A model generated the notes under the pieces. It was given only the letters and a program-made list of their open reading frames with translations. It ran no database searches and had not been told where the DNA came from. The position numbers were made by a program, and so were the translations under genes. Below are positions 62,901-64,000 of a stretch of DNA of 64,000 nt, in pieces. Source of the stretch: Pseudomonadota bacterium (GTDB lineage Bacteria > Pseudomonadota > Gammaproteobacteria > Burkholderiales > JABEVD01); the NCBI GenBank assembly GCA_021802545.1, contig JAJZRS010000002.1, positions 1-64,000 of the forward strand, read 5' to 3'. Positions within the stretch are counted from its first letter, which is position 1. Each line of letters starts with the position of its first letter.

Positions 62901-63341
62901 GTGCGCCTTACTCTTTACTCGGACTATTCGCTGCGTGTCCTGCTCTACCTCAGCCGCAAGGAGGGGCAGGCGGCCACCATAACAGAACTTGCTGATTTTT
63001 ATAATATATCAAGAAACCATCTGGTCAAGGTTGTGCACAATCTGGGCATCAGCGGCTTCATTTCGACGTCACGAGGCAAGCATGGCGGAATCAGGCTTGC
63101 CCGCCCTGCCAACGAAATCACGGTGGGCGAAGTGGTGAGACAAACCGAACCCGATTTCGATCTGCTGGAATGCTTCAATCCTGAAACGGATCAATGCATC
63201 ATCACGAAAACCTGCCATCTGAAATCGGTGCTTTTTGAAGCAAGGGCCGCCTTCATCGACGTATTGGACCGCTATACGCTGGCCGATGCGGCTTCAGCCA
63301 AACCATCCGAATTCATGGACATTCCCATCCTTCAGAGCTGA
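62901..63341 (+). CDS. nsrR: Nitric-oxide-sensing transcriptional repressor NsrR (Rrf2 family)
   Basis: 146 residues from a GTG at 62901 (RLTLYSDYSLRVLLYLSRKE), the usual family start. The upstream ATG at 62838 is unlikely because it lies inside the operator palindrome. Winged-helix DNA-binding part: TITELADFYNISRNHLVKVV and FISTSRGKHGGIRLARP. Three Cys (C91, C99, C105) in ECFNPETDQCIITKTCHL would bind the Fe-S cluster that NO destroys. It probably represses glbN and possibly the reductase gene. Confidence 0.9.
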   Translation: MRLTLYSDYSLRVLLYLSRKEGQAATITELADFYNISRNHLVKVVHNLGISGFISTSRGKHGGIRLARPANEITVGEVVRQTEPDFDLLECFNPETDQCIITKTCHLKSVLFEARAAFIDVLDRYTLADAASAKPSEFMDIPILQS

Positions 63342-64000
63342 TTGCCAGCGAGTTGCGCAGCGCCCAACATGCCTGCGCTGTCCTTCGCCTTCGACACCGC
63401 AACATTCGTCTTTCCGCGCAGCACGGGGACGAGGTCCGCCTCAAGCCTTTGCCTGAAGGCCTGCTCCATCAGCTGCCAGGATCCGCTCAAGCCCCCGCCG
63501 ATCACGACATGGGGAATATCGACGACCTTGAGAATATGGGCCAATGCCCGCCCCATCGTCGCACCTGCCCGATCGAAAGCCGAAACAGCGGCTTCATCGC
63601 CTTGAGCGGCAAGCACTGCGACTGCCTTTGCAGGCAATTTCCGCCCGGTCGCTTCCTGATAGGATTTAGAGACGCCGGAAGCTGAAGCATACTGCTCGAG
63701 GCAGCCGCAATTTCCGCATCCGCAGGGCCTGCCCCCTTCCTCGACGATGAGGTGCCCGATTTCCATCGCAACGCCATGCTCTCCTGGGAAGGGCGCGCCC
63801 TTCAGCACGAGCCCGCCTCCGACCCCGGTGCCGAGCCCGACATAGATCAGGCTGGATATCCCGCAAAAGAAGGATTCTCCATAGGCTGCGGCAAGCGCAT
63901 CGTTTTCGACGATGACCGGAAGCGCGAATTTTTCCGAAAGCGGGCCTGCGAGGTCGACGTCCAGAAGGTTCGGCAGGTTGGGGGAACTCGCAATAACCAT
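63332..64000 (-). CDS. ROK-family sugar kinase (5' part outside the window)
   Basis: 222 residues visible; the N-terminus lies beyond the right edge. VIVENDALAAAYGESFF, LIYVGLGTGVGGGLVLKG (phosphate loop) and the zinc motif MEIGHLIVEEGGRPCGCGNCGCLEQYASA are ROK hallmarks, and VVIGGGLSGSW is the second ATP-binding loop. Probably a glucokinase or N-acetylglucosamine kinase. Its 3' end overlaps nsrR by 10 nt, convergent. Confidence 0.88.
   Translation of the reverse strand: MVIASSPNLPNLLDVDLAGPLSEKFALPVIVENDALAAAYGESFFCGISSLIYVGLGTGVGGGLVLKGAPFPGEHGVAMEIGHLIVEEGGRPCGCGNCGCLEQYASASGVSKSYQEATGRKLPAKAVAVLAAQGDEAAVSAFDRAGATMGRALAHILKVVDIPHVVIGGGLSGSWQLMEQAFRQRLEADLVPVLRGKTNVAVSKAKDSAGMLGAAQLAGNQL

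Overview
The window looks like a chromosomal segment of a betaproteobacterium, probably in or near Nitrosomonadales. This is inferred from the gene order rpoE-rseA-rseB-rseC-degP-lepA-lepB-DUF4845-rnc-era-recO-pdxJ-acpS-nagZ, and from an NsrR regulator divergent from a truncated haemoglobin. No rRNA, CRISPR array, transposase or integrase is visible. Genes are dense: no gene-free stretch exceeds 300 bases.

Positions 1-43846 form one long cell-surface polysaccharide locus, entirely on the minus strand and mostly with ATGA-type overlaps. Read in the direction of transcription (right to left) it holds: dTDP-L-rhamnose synthesis (rfbBACD); a second cysQ and a second manC; an outer-membrane export protein (Wza-like); a small four-helix-bundle (S23) gene with heptamer repeats at both ends; a Wzz-like chain-length protein; manC, gmd, a gmd-like gene and fcl (GDP-mannose to GDP-L-fucose); a CysN-like/CysC fusion plus CysQ (PAPS supply and recycling); a PglK-like ABC flippase; the full set of genes for CMP-legionaminic acid by a GDP-linked route (legB, legC, legI, legH/neuD, legG, ptmE, legF) with extra tailoring genes inserted (WbqC-like, methyltransferase, PIG-L deacetylase, class III aminotransferase, nitrilase, SDR); then glycosyltransferases, two sulfotransferases, a sulfatase-fold membrane enzyme, an acyltransferase, a polymerase-like membrane protein and the start of a UDP-glucose dehydrogenase. 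The simplest reading is an exported acidic polysaccharide containing rhamnose, fucose and/or 6-deoxy sugars, a nonulosonic acid, probably uronic acid, and sulfate esters.

A tRNA-Gly(GCC) gene at 44038-44112 marks the boundary. To its right (44151-59467) is a conserved minus-strand housekeeping block: pgsA, uvrC, a tautomerase, a family 5 type uracil-DNA glycosylase, a cation-efflux transporter, nagZ, acpS, pdxJ, recO, era, rnc, a DUF4845 protein, lepB, lepA, degP and the sigma-E operon rseC-rseB-rseA-rpoE. Divergent from rpoE are nadB and a small DUF1289 protein. The right end has a ferredoxin-reductase-like flavoprotein and a truncated haemoglobin divergent from nsrR with a clear NsrR-type palindrome between them, then a truncated ROK-family kinase.

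The most unusual points are: (1) a CysN-type GTPase that has lost all visible nucleotide-binding motifs but is still fused to an intact APS kinase, in a locus with two sulfotransferases and two cysQ copies; (2) nine perfect TTAGGCG heptamers abutting the start codon of manC copy 2, with one copy of the same motif before manC copy 1, and degenerate relatives of the heptamer bracketing the S23 gene; (3) a legionaminic acid pathway carrying a nitrilase/aminotransferase/SDR cassette of unknown purpose.
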